The position numbers were made by a program, and so were the translations under genes. Shown piece by piece: positions 41,952 to 51,405 of a stretch of 64,000 nucleotides of DNA. Source of the DNA: Mycobacterium kyorinense (GTDB taxonomy: Bacteria > Actinomycetota > Actinomycetes > Mycobacteriales > Mycobacteriaceae); NCBI RefSeq assembly GCF_002101735.1, contig NZ_LQPE01000176.1, positions 16,652-80,651 on the forward strand, given 5' to 3'. Position 1 is the first letter of the stretch; each line of letters starts with the position of its first letter. A model generated the notes under the pieces. It did not search any database, had not been told where the DNA came from, and saw only the letters and a program-made list of their open reading frames with translations.

Positions 41952-43943
41952 TTACGGCCCGGAGGCCGGCAATCCGGTGTAGGGCGTGCCACTGGATTCG
42001 GGGATGTCCAGGCCGCACCGGATCAGCTCGTAAAGCGGAACCCGGTCGATGCGGTACTTGGTGAATTCATAGGAATGCAGCAGGTTCGAGACGAACCGGT
42101 GCGGTGTCATCGGGCTGCGCACCGAGTTCAGCACCGCCTGGGTCGCCGGGCATTGCAGCGCCGCCACCGCTTGAGCGACCCACTTGGCGTCGAGGTAGCC
42201 CGGAACGCCCGGATACCACTTCACCCAGGGACCGTCGGCGATCACCCAGTCCGGAAACAGGTTCTTGTCATGTCCGATGCGGCCGTGCTGCAGACGCGCC
42301 GTATGCGCGGCCAACGGATTTGCCAGCCCGATTTGGTCGAGCACCCGGATGTCCAGGCCGACGTTCATGCCCAGCATGCCGAGGTTGGTGAAAAACACTG
42401 CGTGCGGCCCCTTTCGGGGCTTGCCGGGATCCGGCGGCTCCTTCGGCGGGATCACCGGAACCAGGTCCCACTGGTTGTAGTTGCCCGACGGCAGCAACAG
42501 CGACCCCTCCGGGGTGTTGTTGAGCGCCACCAGCACCGCGCGCATCCGCGGGTAGTCCAGGTAATCGGCGGCGGTCAGTGGATGAGCGTGCCCGGTCGCC
42601 TGCGCGTAGAACCGGCGCTCGTCGACGATCCCCGAATAGGTGACCCGGGTGGCATCGTCGCCCATGCCGGGCGAGTTCGCCGCCCACAGTGACCAACCCG
42701 CCACCGCCAGCCACAACGCGGCAACCGCGCCCGCCAGCCAATAGCCGGTCTCCCGGGAGAATCTCGTGCCGTCGGGAAACACCACGGGCACCACGGCCGC
42801 CGGCGCCAGCAGACAAAACAGCGGCACCAGCAAGACCCTGCCGTGCATGAAGTCGCCGCCCTGCCGGGTCCAGTACAGCCCCTGCAGCAGTCCGCTGAGC
42901 AGGATGAAAGCCACCACCGCTGCGGGGCTTTGGACCGTGCGGGCCCACCGCCCGTAGCCGGGCGGCGGCGTGTGCCGTATCCACCACGGCCGGGCGCGGG
43001 TGGTCATCAGGACCAGTCCCAGCGCCAGCAGCAACACGATCGGCACCCACATGGCATAGGGCCGGTTGAAGTTCGACAGATACAGCAGGCCCTGCGGCCA
43101 CTTGTCGCCGGCAGCGTCCTTGGCCAGCGCGGTGCCGGGAAACAGCAACCCGTAGTAGCCCATTCGGAAAATCTCGTAACCGACCGGCAGCAGCCCCCCG
43201 GCCACCACGATCAGCACCCGCGGGCGCCAGCCCCGCGCGGCGACCAGCATCATGATCAGAGCCAGCCCGCCAATCAGCGCCAGCTCGGGGCGGACGAGCA
43301 CACTGCAGCCCGCGACAAACGCCAGCGCACCGGTGAACAACCGGCCGGACGGACGCGACCGCAATGCCTGCGACCAGCAGACCATCATCCACCACAGCAA
43401 CCCGAGATAGGCCAGCACCAAACCACTTTCAAGGCCCGAGGTCGCGAAGTCGCGCGCCGGCGGCACCGCGATGTAGACCAGCGCACCGGCCGGCAGCATG
43501 ATCGCGCGTCGTCCCAGCAGGCTGGGTGCATACAGCCGTCCGGTGCCCAGCATCAGCAGCACCACGCCCGCCACACTGAGCACCAGCGCCAGCACCAGCG
43601 CCACATACTCCAGGCGCATCGGCCCGGCCAGCCAGCTGGCCACGTAGACCAGGTAGGTCCACACCACCGAGGTGTTGGCCTCCACCCGCTCGCCTGCATT
43701 GAACACCGGTCCGTTGCCGGCCAACAGGTTTCGCACCGTGCGCAACACGATCAGGCCGTCGTCGGCGATCCAGCGCCGCTGCCAGGCACCCCAGCCGAAC
43801 AAGACCGCAATCACCGCGGCGCCGACCCACAGGCTGATCCGCACGGTGGCGTCGTACGGAAATGCCGGCCGTGGCACCGGTACCGGCGCGGGCCGACGGG
43901 ACGGGACGACGGCCGGGCTAGCCGAGGATAACCGCAGCACCAA
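41952..43943 (-). CDS. aftB: Arabinofuranosyltransferase AftB
   Basis: GT-C membrane enzyme that adds the terminal beta-1,2-linked arabinofuranose caps (Rv3805c equivalent). About ten membrane helices between residues 34 and 430, the GT-C acidic motif WIADDGLIVLR near residue 59, and a soluble C-terminal domain. The frame gives 663 residues from TTG 43943, which overlaps ubiA by 26 bp; the M. tuberculosis protein is about 626 residues and begins near VRISLW, so a GTG at 43847 may be the true start. No strong ribosome-binding site decides this. Confidence 0.9.
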   Translation of the reverse strand: MVLRLSSASPAVVPSRRPAPVPVPRPAFPYDATVRISLWVGAAVIAVLFGWGAWQRRWIADDGLIVLRTVRNLLAGNGPVFNAGERVEANTSVVWTYLVYVASWLAGPMRLEYVALVLALVLSVAGVVLLMLGTGRLYAPSLLGRRAIMLPAGALVYIAVPPARDFATSGLESGLVLAYLGLLWWMMVCWSQALRSRPSGRLFTGALAFVAGCSVLVRPELALIGGLALIMMLVAARGWRPRVLIVVAGGLLPVGYEIFRMGYYGLLFPGTALAKDAAGDKWPQGLLYLSNFNRPYAMWVPIVLLLALGLVLMTTRARPWWIRHTPPPGYGRWARTVQSPAAVVAFILLSGLLQGLYWTRQGGDFMHGRVLLVPLFCLLAPAAVVPVVFPDGTRFSRETGYWLAGAVAALWLAVAGWSLWAANSPGMGDDATRVTYSGIVDERRFYAQATGHAHPLTAADYLDYPRMRAVLVALNNTPEGSLLLPSGNYNQWDLVPVIPPKEPPDPGKPRKGPHAVFFTNLGMLGMNVGLDIRVLDQIGLANPLAAHTARLQHGRIGHDKNLFPDWVIADGPWVKWYPGVPGYLDAKWVAQAVAALQCPATQAVLNSVRSPMTPHRFVSNLLHSYEFTKYRIDRVPLYELIRCGLDIPESSGTPYTGLPASGP

Positions 43944-44832
43944 TGGTTCCGATCCAGGCCACGAACAACAACTGCAGCACCCGGTCCCGCAGCGCGATGT
44001 CTTCCGGCTCGCCGGCCAGACCGCCGTCGACGTCGACCGCGTACCGCAGGATCGCGATCGTGAACGGGATCATCGAGACTGCAAACCAGGTGCCCGTGTA
44101 GCGGTCGCGCTCGAACGCCCACAGTCCGTAACACACCACCACAGCAGTGGCCGACATGGTCCAGACGAACCGCAGATAGGTGCTGGTATAGCTCTCCAGC
44201 GATTTACGGATCTTGGCGCCGGTGCGCTCGGCCACCTGGAGCTCGGCGTAGCGCTTTCCGGCCCCCATGAACAGCGACGCGAAAGCTATTCCGAGCAAAA
44301 ACCATTGCGACAGATAGATATCGGCGGCCGCACCCCCGCCGATGGCACGGATCAGATACGCCGACGACAGTATGCAGATGTCGATCACCGCTTGGTGTTT
44401 GAGACCGAAGCAGTACGCCAATTGCATGGCGAGGTAGACAGCGATCACCACCGCCAGATTCGGGGTCAGCCACCAGGAGATGACCAACGAAGCCACCCCG
44501 AGCACCGCAGCGATGACGTAGGCCAGCCATTCGGGCACCACGCCGGCGGCGATCGGCCGGAACCGCTTGGTGGGGTGTTCCCGGTCGGCCTCGACGTCGC
44601 GGACGTCGTTGATCAGATAAATCGAGGAGGCGGCCAGGCAGAACACCACGAACGCGACGGCCTCCTTGCCCAGCACGTCGGCGTAGTCGTACCGGACGTC
44701 GGTGCCCCACGCAGCCAACGGAGCCGCCAGCACCAGAATGTTTTTCACCCATTGCCGGGGACGGATCGCCTTGACGATGCCGACGATCAGGTTCGCCGGA
44801 GGTCCGGTCACCGGCACCACCTCTTCACTCAT
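43918..44832 (-). CDS. ubiA: Decaprenyl-phosphate phosphoribosyltransferase UbiA (DPPR synthase)
   Basis: Integral membrane enzyme of the UbiA prenyltransferase superfamily that makes decaprenyl-phosphoryl-5-phosphoribose, the first committed step to the arabinose donor later processed by DprE1/DprE2. The 304-residue protein has the Mg-binding motif NDVRDVEAD (near residue 76) and the second acidic region around DICILSSAYLIRA (near 150-160), with about nine helices. ATG 44832 overlaps the PAP2 gene stop by 4 bp; the aftB frame starts inside its 3' end. Confidence 0.95.
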   Translation of the reverse strand: MSEEVVPVTGPPANLIVGIVKAIRPRQWVKNILVLAAPLAAWGTDVRYDYADVLGKEAVAFVVFCLAASSIYLINDVRDVEADREHPTKRFRPIAAGVVPEWLAYVIAAVLGVASLVISWWLTPNLAVVIAVYLAMQLAYCFGLKHQAVIDICILSSAYLIRAIGGGAAADIYLSQWFLLGIAFASLFMGAGKRYAELQVAERTGAKIRKSLESYTSTYLRFVWTMSATAVVVCYGLWAFERDRYTGTWFAVSMIPFTIAILRYAVDVDGGLAGEPEDIALRDRVLQLLFVAWIGTIGAAVILG

Positions 44833-45350
44833 CGGCCCACTGCCTCCACCCGCGCCGCGATAGCTGCTACCGCCGCGCCGACACCGACGCCGACGGCGAC
44901 GTCACTGGGATAGTGCACGCCCAGCAGCATCCGCGACAACGCCATCGGCGGCACCAGCAGGGCGGGCAGCCGCGAGCCGGTGGCCCGGGACAGCAGCACG
45001 GCCGCCGCGGTGGTGGAGGTGGCGTGCGCCGACGGGAAGCTCAGCCGGCTCGGTGTGCCGACGTGCACCGCCACGGCCGGGTGGCGGGGACGCTCGCGCC
45101 GCACCAGCCGCTTGATCAGCACAGCCGCAGCGTGTGCGGTGAACGCACCGGCGCCAACCACAAGCCATGCCCGCCACCGCTGCGGCTGCAGCAGCGCGCC
45201 GACGGCCGAGACCGCCAGCCAGCCGAGGCTGTGTTCACCGAAATACGACAAGCCCCGCGCCGACGCCAGCATCCCGGGCCTACCGGCCAGCGCCGACTGA
45301 ATCGCCACCAACGCGCGCAGTTCGCCACGCGGCGCGGCAATTTCAGCCAT
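44829..45350 (-). CDS. PAP2-family phosphatase (Rv3807c-like)
   Basis: A 173-residue membrane PAP2 phosphatase, the likely candidate for removing the 5-phosphate from decaprenyl-phosphoryl-5-phosphoribose made by UbiA. The three PAP2 signatures are visible: KRLVRRERPRHP, SFPSAHATST and SRMLLGVHYPSDV. ATG 45350 is chosen because it overlaps the glfT2 end by only 8 bp; the longer frame from 45605 runs back inside glfT2. Confidence 0.92.
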   Translation of the reverse strand: MAEIAAPRGELRALVAIQSALAGRPGMLASARGLSYFGEHSLGWLAVSAVGALLQPQRWRAWLVVGAGAFTAHAAAVLIKRLVRRERPRHPAVAVHVGTPSRLSFPSAHATSTTAAAVLLSRATGSRLPALLVPPMALSRMLLGVHYPSDVAVGVGVGAAVAAIAARVEAVGR

Positions 45351-47226
45351 GGACTTCTGCCGGCAGGAGCACGCTCTCCCACTTCTGCTTGCTGGACAGC
45401 GTCGGCAACGCCTCGCGGTAGATCCGGCGCATCTCGTCGAACCGGCTGGCCAGCTGACGCTGGCGGCGCAGCGACTGCCACAGCAGCGAGAACATCTTGG
45501 ACCGGTCACGCTGCCGGTACACCACCCCGCGCCCGTCGGCGGTGGTGACGGTGGCGCCGTCGAGCGTGCACAGCTTGAACCAGCGGGCGTCCTGGGTGGG
45601 CACATTCAGTTGGGGCCGTTGATGATGCGCCGGATCGGCCTTGGTCGCGTTGTGCAGAATCCCGCGGGCCAGGCGGTAGCCGATGGCCAGCGGATTGACC
45701 GGCGGCTTCATCTCCCGGTTGCGCTGCGAGGGCGCCGGCAACTCGTCGGCCCCCGATAACACGATTGCGTCGGGGTACTGCTTGCGGATCCGGTGCACCT
45801 CGGGCAACGCGGATTCCAGGATCGAGAAGATGTGCTCCGGGCCGGCGAGGAAGTCGTCGATGGCCTTGTTCTGAATCGCGACGGTTGAATACTCAAGGCA
45901 GGCAAGGTGTTTCAGTGTCGCCTTGAGGTGGCTGCGGAGTAGGCCCATCACGTCGCCGTCCCAGTGCATGGCGGCCACCACCAATCGGTTGCGCAGGTGG
46001 AAGTAGGCCTGCCAGTCGATGGCGTCGTCCTTGTCGCTCCAGGCCATGTGCCAGATCGCGGCGCCGGGCAGTGTCGCGGTCGGGTAGCCGCGCTCGGCGG
46101 CGCGCAACCCGTAGTCGGCGTCGTCCCACTTGATGAACAGCGGCAGCGGCTGGCCCAGTTCCTCGGCCACCTGCCGCGGGATCATGCAGGTCCACCAGCC
46201 GTTGAAGTCGACGTCGATGCGACGGTGCAGCAGATTGCTGCGAGGGTTGTTGTCGCTCAACGGGAATTTGGCGAAGTCGTGGTCGTATTCGGCATGCGGC
46301 GCGGCGGTCCACATGAATATCGTCCGGTCCACCACCTCGCCCATGATGTGCAGGTGCGACGGCTCCTGCAGGTTGAGCATCTGACCGCCGACCAGCATCG
46401 GCGTCTTGGCGAAACGATGCAGCGCCAGCACCCGCAGAATTGAGTCCGGCTCGATCCGGATGTCGTCGTCCATGAACAGGATCTGCTGGCAGTCAGTGTT
46501 TTTCAGCGCCTCGTACATCACCCGGCTGTATCCGCCCGAACCGCCCAGGTTGGGTTGATCGTGAATCGACAGCCGGTCACCCAGCGGGGCGGCGGCCTCG
46601 GCGAAGTCCGGGTGGTCGCGCACCTTGGCGGTGCCCTGGTCGGGCACGATCACCGCACCGATCACCTCGTCTACCAACGGATCCGAGGTCAGGTCGCGCA
46701 ACGCGTTGACGCAGTCCCTGGGCCGGTTGAAGGTCGGGATGCCGACCGCGATGTTGGCGACGCCCGGCGCCGGCACCGGTGCATACCAGCCGGCGCTGTG
46801 CAGCGTGACGTCGCTGTCGGTGATGATGTCGAACCAGATCCACCCGCCGTCTTCGAAAGGCTGCAGCCCCACCTCTAATTCGACGACCTGTGCGCTGCCG
46901 GCGAAGTTGCGGCCGTCGATGTAGATGCGAGCGCCGGTGGCCTTGGTCCGGTAGACGTCGACGCGGCCGGCGCCGGTCAATTCGGCGCGCAACACGACCG
47001 AGGTCAGCGTCGTCCAGCGCCGCCAGTAGCTGGCCGGGAACGCGTTGAAATAGGTCGCGAACGACACCTCGGATTCGGCGCCGATCTGCAGCGACGTGCG
47101 GGTAGTCGCATGCGCGCGCCGGGCGTTGGTCGTCGACTCCTCTACGTAGAGCTTGCGGACGTCGAGCGGCTCGCCCGGGCGGGGCAGGATCACGCGGGCC
47201 AGCAGGCTCACGGCGGTTTCACTCAT
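45343..47226 (-). CDS. glfT2: Galactofuranosyltransferase GlfT2
   Basis: Bifunctional enzyme that polymerises galactan with alternating beta-1,5 and beta-1,6 linkages from UDP-Galf. The 627-residue protein has an N-terminal beta-barrel (residues 1-150), a GT-A domain with the metal motif DDD at 253-255, the general-base pair Asp368-Asp369 (KWDDADYGLR) and His393 (IWHMAW), then a C-terminal helical domain. These residues match the M. tuberculosis enzyme with a constant offset of three. It overlaps glf by 8 bp and the PAP2 gene by 8 bp. Confidence 0.97.
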   Translation of the reverse strand: MSETAVSLLARVILPRPGEPLDVRKLYVEESTTNARRAHATTRTSLQIGAESEVSFATYFNAFPASYWRRWTTLTSVVLRAELTGAGRVDVYRTKATGARIYIDGRNFAGSAQVVELEVGLQPFEDGGWIWFDIITDSDVTLHSAGWYAPVPAPGVANIAVGIPTFNRPRDCVNALRDLTSDPLVDEVIGAVIVPDQGTAKVRDHPDFAEAAAPLGDRLSIHDQPNLGGSGGYSRVMYEALKNTDCQQILFMDDDIRIEPDSILRVLALHRFAKTPMLVGGQMLNLQEPSHLHIMGEVVDRTIFMWTAAPHAEYDHDFAKFPLSDNNPRSNLLHRRIDVDFNGWWTCMIPRQVAEELGQPLPLFIKWDDADYGLRAAERGYPTATLPGAAIWHMAWSDKDDAIDWQAYFHLRNRLVVAAMHWDGDVMGLLRSHLKATLKHLACLEYSTVAIQNKAIDDFLAGPEHIFSILESALPEVHRIRKQYPDAIVLSGADELPAPSQRNREMKPPVNPLAIGYRLARGILHNATKADPAHHQRPQLNVPTQDARWFKLCTLDGATVTTADGRGVVYRQRDRSKMFSLLWQSLRRQRQLASRFDEMRRIYREALPTLSSKQKWESVLLPAEVHG

Positions 47227-48415
47227 CCGCGGATGCTTTCGTCAACGGCACGCCCTCGCGCAGGTGCGGCGCGAGCACGTTGTCGTACATGTTCAGTGCG
47301 CTGGCGATGGCCATGTGCATGTCCAGATATTGGTAAGTGCCCAGCCGGCCGCCGAACAACACCTTCGAGGACTCGGTTTCGGCTTTCGCACGGGCCCGAT
47401 AGGCGGCCAGCAGAGCGCGGTCGGCTTCGGTGTTGATCGGGTAGTAGGGCTCGTCGTCGTTCTCGGCGAACCGCGAGTACTCGCGCATGATCACGGTCTT
47501 GTCGGTCGGGTAGTCGCGCTCGGGGTGGAAGTGGCGGAACTCGTGGATGCGGGTGTAAGCCGGGTCCGGATCGTTGTAGTTCATCACCGGGGTGCCCTGG
47601 AAGTCGCCCGTCGGCAACACCTCGACCTCGAAATCCAGTGTGCGCCAACCCAGGCGGCCCTCGGCGTAGTCGAAGTAGCGATCCAGCGGGCCGGTGTAGA
47701 CCACCGGTGCGTCGGGGTGCGCAGTACGGAGTTCGTCGCGCACGTCGAACCAGTCGGTGTCGAGGCGGACCTCGATGCGCTCGTCGGCGGCCATGTTTTT
47801 CAGCCACGCGGTGTAGCCGTCGACCGGGAGGCCCTCGTAGGTGTCGTTGAAGTAGCGGTTGTCGAAGGTGTAGCGCACCGGCAAGCGGGTGATGGTGGAC
47901 GCCGGCAGCTCCTTGGGGTCGGTCTGCCACTGCTTGGCGGTGTAGTTCTTGATGAACGCCTCGTAGAGCGGCCGGCCGATCAGCGAGATGGCCTTCTCCT
48001 CGAGGTTTTGCGCGTCCTCGGTTTTGATCTCGGCGGACTGCTCGGCGATCAGCGCGCGCGCCTCGTCCGGGCTGAAGTAGCGGCCGAAGAACTGCGAGAC
48101 CATGCCCAGCCCCATCGGCATCGGGTAGGCCTGCCCGTCGTGCAGCGCGAACACCCGATGCTGGTAGCCGGTGAACTCGGTGAACTGCCGCACGTAGTCC
48201 CACACCCGCTTGTTGGATGTGTGGAACAGGTGCGCCCCGTATTTGTGCACCTCGATGCCGGTCTGTGGCTCCGGCTCGGAGTAGGCGTTGCCGCCGATGT
48301 GCGGGCGCTTCTCGACCACCAGCACGCGCTTGTCGAGCTGGCTGGCCACGCGCTCAGCGATCGTCAGGCCGAAAAATCCGGAGCCGACGACGAAAAGGTC
48401 GAAACGAGCGGTCAT
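47219..48415 (-). CDS. glf: UDP-galactopyranose mutase Glf
   Basis: FAD enzyme that converts UDP-galactopyranose to UDP-galactofuranose, the donor for GlfT1 and GlfT2. The 398-residue length is within one residue of the M. tuberculosis protein. The FAD start FDLFVVGSGFFGL, KRPHIGGNAYSE and the substrate-region tryptophan/arginine segments are present. ATG 48415 is chosen over an upstream frame because it begins the conserved Rossmann strand. It is the first gene of the glf-glfT2-PAP2-ubiA-aftB run, all overlapping. Confidence 0.97.
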   Translation of the reverse strand: MTARFDLFVVGSGFFGLTIAERVASQLDKRVLVVEKRPHIGGNAYSEPEPQTGIEVHKYGAHLFHTSNKRVWDYVRQFTEFTGYQHRVFALHDGQAYPMPMGLGMVSQFFGRYFSPDEARALIAEQSAEIKTEDAQNLEEKAISLIGRPLYEAFIKNYTAKQWQTDPKELPASTITRLPVRYTFDNRYFNDTYEGLPVDGYTAWLKNMAADERIEVRLDTDWFDVRDELRTAHPDAPVVYTGPLDRYFDYAEGRLGWRTLDFEVEVLPTGDFQGTPVMNYNDPDPAYTRIHEFRHFHPERDYPTDKTVIMREYSRFAENDDEPYYPINTEADRALLAAYRARAKAETESSKVLFGGRLGTYQYLDMHMAIASALNMYDNVLAPHLREGVPLTKASADE

Positions 48416-48690
48416 CGGTTGCCTAGGGTATCCGACCGCGCGGCCACAACCTGCTCGGCGGCTCCGGCGGAGGGCCACCCAAGTTGGACATGATGCCGCG
48501 CGGCCGCATATGCAATGCACGGCGCGGCAGTCGATAGGCCGCCAGTGACGAAGGTCGCGATTGGTTCACGATTCGATATCGCCACACTAGTCACAGCAGT
48601 CACGCCAGTACCATCGATCACGTCGGCATCTTGCTGTGCTGCAGAGGCAGGACGACCGAGGACCATATAGCCCAGATTGAGGAGACTTCC
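48416..48690. other. Divergent promoter region between glf and erp
   Basis: 275 bases with no supported gene. It must carry promoters in both directions: for the arabinogalactan cluster (minus) and for erp (plus). GAGGAGA lies 5 bases before the erp GTG. CCTAGGGTATCC near 48422-48433 stands out, but no reliable promoter pair could be assigned. Confidence 0.4.
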
Positions 48691-49614
48691 GTGCCGAACC
48701 GACGTCGACGCAGGCTTTCGACAGCCATGAGCGCAGTCGCCGCTCTGGCGGTCGCGAGTCCTTTTGCCTATCTCACCGTCAGCCAGTTGGCCGCCGACAG
48801 CACACCGGCCCCCGAACATCACGAGTTCGTCCGGGCCGCGGTGATGACGGACTTGCCCAACGAGCTGATGTCCGCCTTGACGCAAGGGCTGTCGCAATTC
48901 GGGATCAACATGCCGCCGGTGCCGAGCCTGGCGGGCGGCGCGACGACGGCCTCGCCGGGCCTGACCGGCCCCGGGCTGACCTCGCCAGGGTTGACTTCAC
49001 CTGGCCTGACGACACCCGGCCTGACGACACCGGGTGCCACGCCGGGGCTCACCACGCCCGGTCTGACCACCCCGGGTGCGGCCCCGGGCGCGACGCCGGG
49101 TCTCACCACGCCGGGCGCGACGCCGGGTCTGACCACCCCGGGCACGACGCCGGGGCTGACCGACCCCAGCCTGACCAACCCGGGCCTGACGGACCCCAGC
49201 CTGACCAACCCGGCGGGCGTCACACCGGGCCTGACCAATCCGGCCGGCGCCACACCGGGCCTCGCCAGCCCGACGGGCGTCGACCCGTCGCTGATCAACC
49301 CGGGCGCGATGACCCCGGGCTACAGCCCGGGCGAGGTGCCGATCAGCACGCCGATCGGGTTGGATCCCGGCGCGGGCGGCACTTACCCGATCCTCGGTGA
49401 TCCGTCGCTGGGCGCCGCGCCGGCGACGTCGGGCGGCAGCGGCGGGATCATCAACGACCTGATGAGCACCGCCAACCAGCTAGGCGCCAGCCAGGCCATC
49501 GACCTGCTCAAGGGGCTGGTGATGCCGTCGATCACCCAGGCGATCCAGGGTGGCGCTGCCGGTGCCGCTGCACCGGCGGCCGCCGCGGCGGCGCCCCCGG
49601 CACCTGTCACCTGA
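48691..49614 (+). CDS. pirG: Exported repetitive protein Erp (PirG)
   Basis: Secreted, cell-surface virulence-associated protein (Rv3810 equivalent). The 307-residue protein has a basic N-terminus and signal helix (MPNRRRRRLSTAMSAVAALA), a conserved first domain (PEHHEFVRAAVMTDLPNELM), a central region of PGLTS-type repeats (residues about 88-212), a conserved third domain (TYPILGDPSLG, ASQAIDLLKG) and an Ala/Pro-rich C-terminus. GTG 48691 with GAGGAGA upstream is the start, as in M. tuberculosis. The repeat number and spacing are species-specific. Confidence 0.94.
   Translation: MPNRRRRRLSTAMSAVAALAVASPFAYLTVSQLAADSTPAPEHHEFVRAAVMTDLPNELMSALTQGLSQFGINMPPVPSLAGGATTASPGLTGPGLTSPGLTSPGLTTPGLTTPGATPGLTTPGLTTPGAAPGATPGLTTPGATPGLTTPGTTPGLTDPSLTNPGLTDPSLTNPAGVTPGLTNPAGATPGLASPTGVDPSLINPGAMTPGYSPGEVPISTPIGLDPGAGGTYPILGDPSLGAAPATSGGSGGIINDLMSTANQLGASQAIDLLKGLVMPSITQAIQGGAAGAAAPAAAAAAPPAPVT
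48952..49326 (+). repeat. PGLTS-type tandem repeats inside erp
   Basis: Imperfect 15-base units encode PGLT(S/T/D)-like five-residue repeats, with interspersed PGATP and DPSLTN variants. This is the hypervariable domain of Erp. The run is degenerate, unlike an artefactual exact tandem array. Confidence 0.8.
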
Positions 49615-49637
49615 CCGGTATGTAGATCCTGCTACCC

Positions 49638-49694
49638 AACGGCACCGCAGAAGTGGGAGCTGGTTGATCCAGCGCCGAACTCTGCGGTGCCGTT
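49638..49694 (+). terminator. Nested hairpin after erp
   Basis: AACGGCACCGCAGA at 49638-49651 pairs exactly with 49681-49694 (14 bp). The 29-base loop itself holds GCTGG-TTGAT-CCAGC (49659-49673). It starts 23 bases after the erp stop and probably ends its transcript. No U tract follows, and a structured 5' element for the next gene is the alternative. Confidence 0.55.
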
Positions 49695-49733
49695 ACCGGG
49701 TGGGTTAACTTTGTCCCCAGTAGTACCGTGTCG

Positions 49734-49769
49734 CAACATAAGCAACATAGACCACATAAGTAACATCGC
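49734..49769 (+). repeat. Four imperfect 9-base direct repeats upstream of the amidase gene
   Basis: CAACATAAG, CAACATAGA, CCACATAAG and TAACATCGC follow one another without gaps. The block is AT-rich in a GC-rich setting and ends 3 bases before the GTG at 49773. It may be a binding site for a regulator, or part of an unusual translation start region. Confidence 0.55.
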
Positions 49770-49772
49770 CTT

Positions 49773-51386
49773 GTGTTGCGCAGCCCGCGCCCCCCGGCGA
49801 TGTTGTTCACCGCTATCGCGGCGACAGTCGTCATCCTGCCGTGGGCGGCCACCGAGCGTCGGGATCAGCCGGCCGCGCCCGGCGACACTCACCTGACCCA
49901 GCAGCCGTTGGTCGGCCTGGGCGGCGGCACCACCATCCGCGAGATCAGCCGGCCCACACCGTTTTCCATGGTCGCGCTGACCGGCGGGGATGTGACCGGT
50001 ACCTCGGCACGGGTGCGAGCCAAGCGCGCCGACGGCTCCTGGGGCCCGTGGCGTGACGCCGAGGCACTCGAGTTCGAGGGCTCCGATACAGCGTCGACTG
50101 CGCCGCGCGGCACCGAGCCGGTCTTCGTCGGGAAGACGACGACCGTGCAGATCGCGGTCACCCGGCCCGAGGGCGCGCCGCTGACGTCGGCGCCGCCGCA
50201 TACCGCGTCGGCTGCGCTGGGCTACCGGCCCGCGACCGTCGAACAGCCGCTGCCGCAGAACATCTCGGCGGTGCTGATCTCGCCGCCGCAGGCACCGGCC
50301 GACACCCAGTGGACGCCGCCGTCGGCGGTGCTCGCGCCGGGTCAGCCGCCCAACATCATCAGTCGCTCACAGTGGGGGGCCGACGAGTCGATACGATGCG
50401 GTAATACCGTGTACGACAACGCTGTTCGCGCCGCAGTCGTGCACCACACCGCGGAGAGCAACGACTACGAGCCGCAGGATTCGGCCGCGATCGTGCGATC
50501 CATCTACGCCTACCACACCCAAACCCTGGGCTGGTGCGACATCGCATACAACGCGCTGGTGGACAAGTACGGGCAGGTGTTCGAGGGCCGGGCCGGCGGG
50601 ATCAGCCGAGCGGTCGAGGGCTCGCACACCGGCGGATTCAACCGCGACACCTGGGGTGTGGCGATGATCGGCAACTTCGACGACGAGCCGCCGACCCCGA
50701 TCCAGCTGCGCACCATCGGCCGGCTGCTCGGCTGGCGGCTGGGCCTCGACCACGTCGACCCGCACGGCACCGTGACGCTGACCTCGGCCGGAGGCCCCAA
50801 CACCAACTTCCCGGCCGGCGCCACACCGACACTGCCGAACATATTCAGTCACCGCGACGTCGGCGCCACCCTGTGTCCCGGCAACGTCGCCTACGCGCGG
50901 CTGAACGAAATCCGTGACATCGCAGCACGATTCAACGACCCGCCCGGGCCGGAAGACCTGGCGGCGGCGCTGCAGGGCGGTGCGATCTACGACCGCTGGC
51001 AGGCGATGGGCGGGATGAAAAGCCCCCTGGGTGTGCCGACCTCTCCGGAGGCCACCGCGGCCGGCTCGGCGCGCTACGCCACCTTCGACAAGGGCGCCAT
51101 CTACTGGTCCCCGGAGACCGGCGCCGAACCAGTCACCGGCGCGATCTACGAAGCCTGGGCCTCGCTCGGTTATGAGCGCGGGGCGTTGGGACTGCCGACC
51201 AGCGGGGAAATCCTACAGCCGCAGTGGATTACGCAGAACTTCCAGCACGGCACGCTGAACTTCGACCGGGAGAGCGGGCATGTCACCCGGGTCATCGACG
51301 GCGTCGCGCAGGAATTGCCGCCGCCGGCGCCGGACGGGCCGCCGGTGCAGCTGGAGCGGTTCTCACCGGTGCACCCGGCCGCGTAA
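49773..51386 (+). CDS. N-acetylmuramoyl-L-alanine amidase/PGRP-like protein with LGFP repeats (Rv3811-like)
   Basis: A 537-residue exported protein. N-terminal signal helix (residues about 8-26), a beta-rich region, then an amidase_2/peptidoglycan-recognition domain (residues about 195-380): IISRSQWGADESIRC, VVHHTAESNDY with zinc His, and HRDVGATLCPG. C-terminal LGFP repeats (IYDRWQAMGGMKSPLGVPTS and IYEAWASLGYERGALGLPTS) are thought to anchor proteins to the mycolyl-arabinogalactan. It probably binds or cleaves peptidoglycan at the cell wall. The GTG at 49773 follows the 9-base repeats. Confidence 0.9.
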   Translation: MLRSPRPPAMLFTAIAATVVILPWAATERRDQPAAPGDTHLTQQPLVGLGGGTTIREISRPTPFSMVALTGGDVTGTSARVRAKRADGSWGPWRDAEALEFEGSDTASTAPRGTEPVFVGKTTTVQIAVTRPEGAPLTSAPPHTASAALGYRPATVEQPLPQNISAVLISPPQAPADTQWTPPSAVLAPGQPPNIISRSQWGADESIRCGNTVYDNAVRAAVVHHTAESNDYEPQDSAAIVRSIYAYHTQTLGWCDIAYNALVDKYGQVFEGRAGGISRAVEGSHTGGFNRDTWGVAMIGNFDDEPPTPIQLRTIGRLLGWRLGLDHVDPHGTVTLTSAGGPNTNFPAGATPTLPNIFSHRDVGATLCPGNVAYARLNEIRDIAARFNDPPGPEDLAAALQGGAIYDRWQAMGGMKSPLGVPTSPEATAAGSARYATFDKGAIYWSPETGAEPVTGAIYEAWASLGYERGALGLPTSGEILQPQWITQNFQHGTLNFDRESGHVTRVIDGVAQELPPPAPDGPPVQLERFSPVHPAA

Positions 51387-51405
51387 GTCTGCGCGACGGG
51401 CGGAG

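Noticed and set aside
48952..49326. CRISPR-like array
   Set aside because: Short degenerate 15-base units without spacers, in frame within erp; they encode PGLTS repeats.
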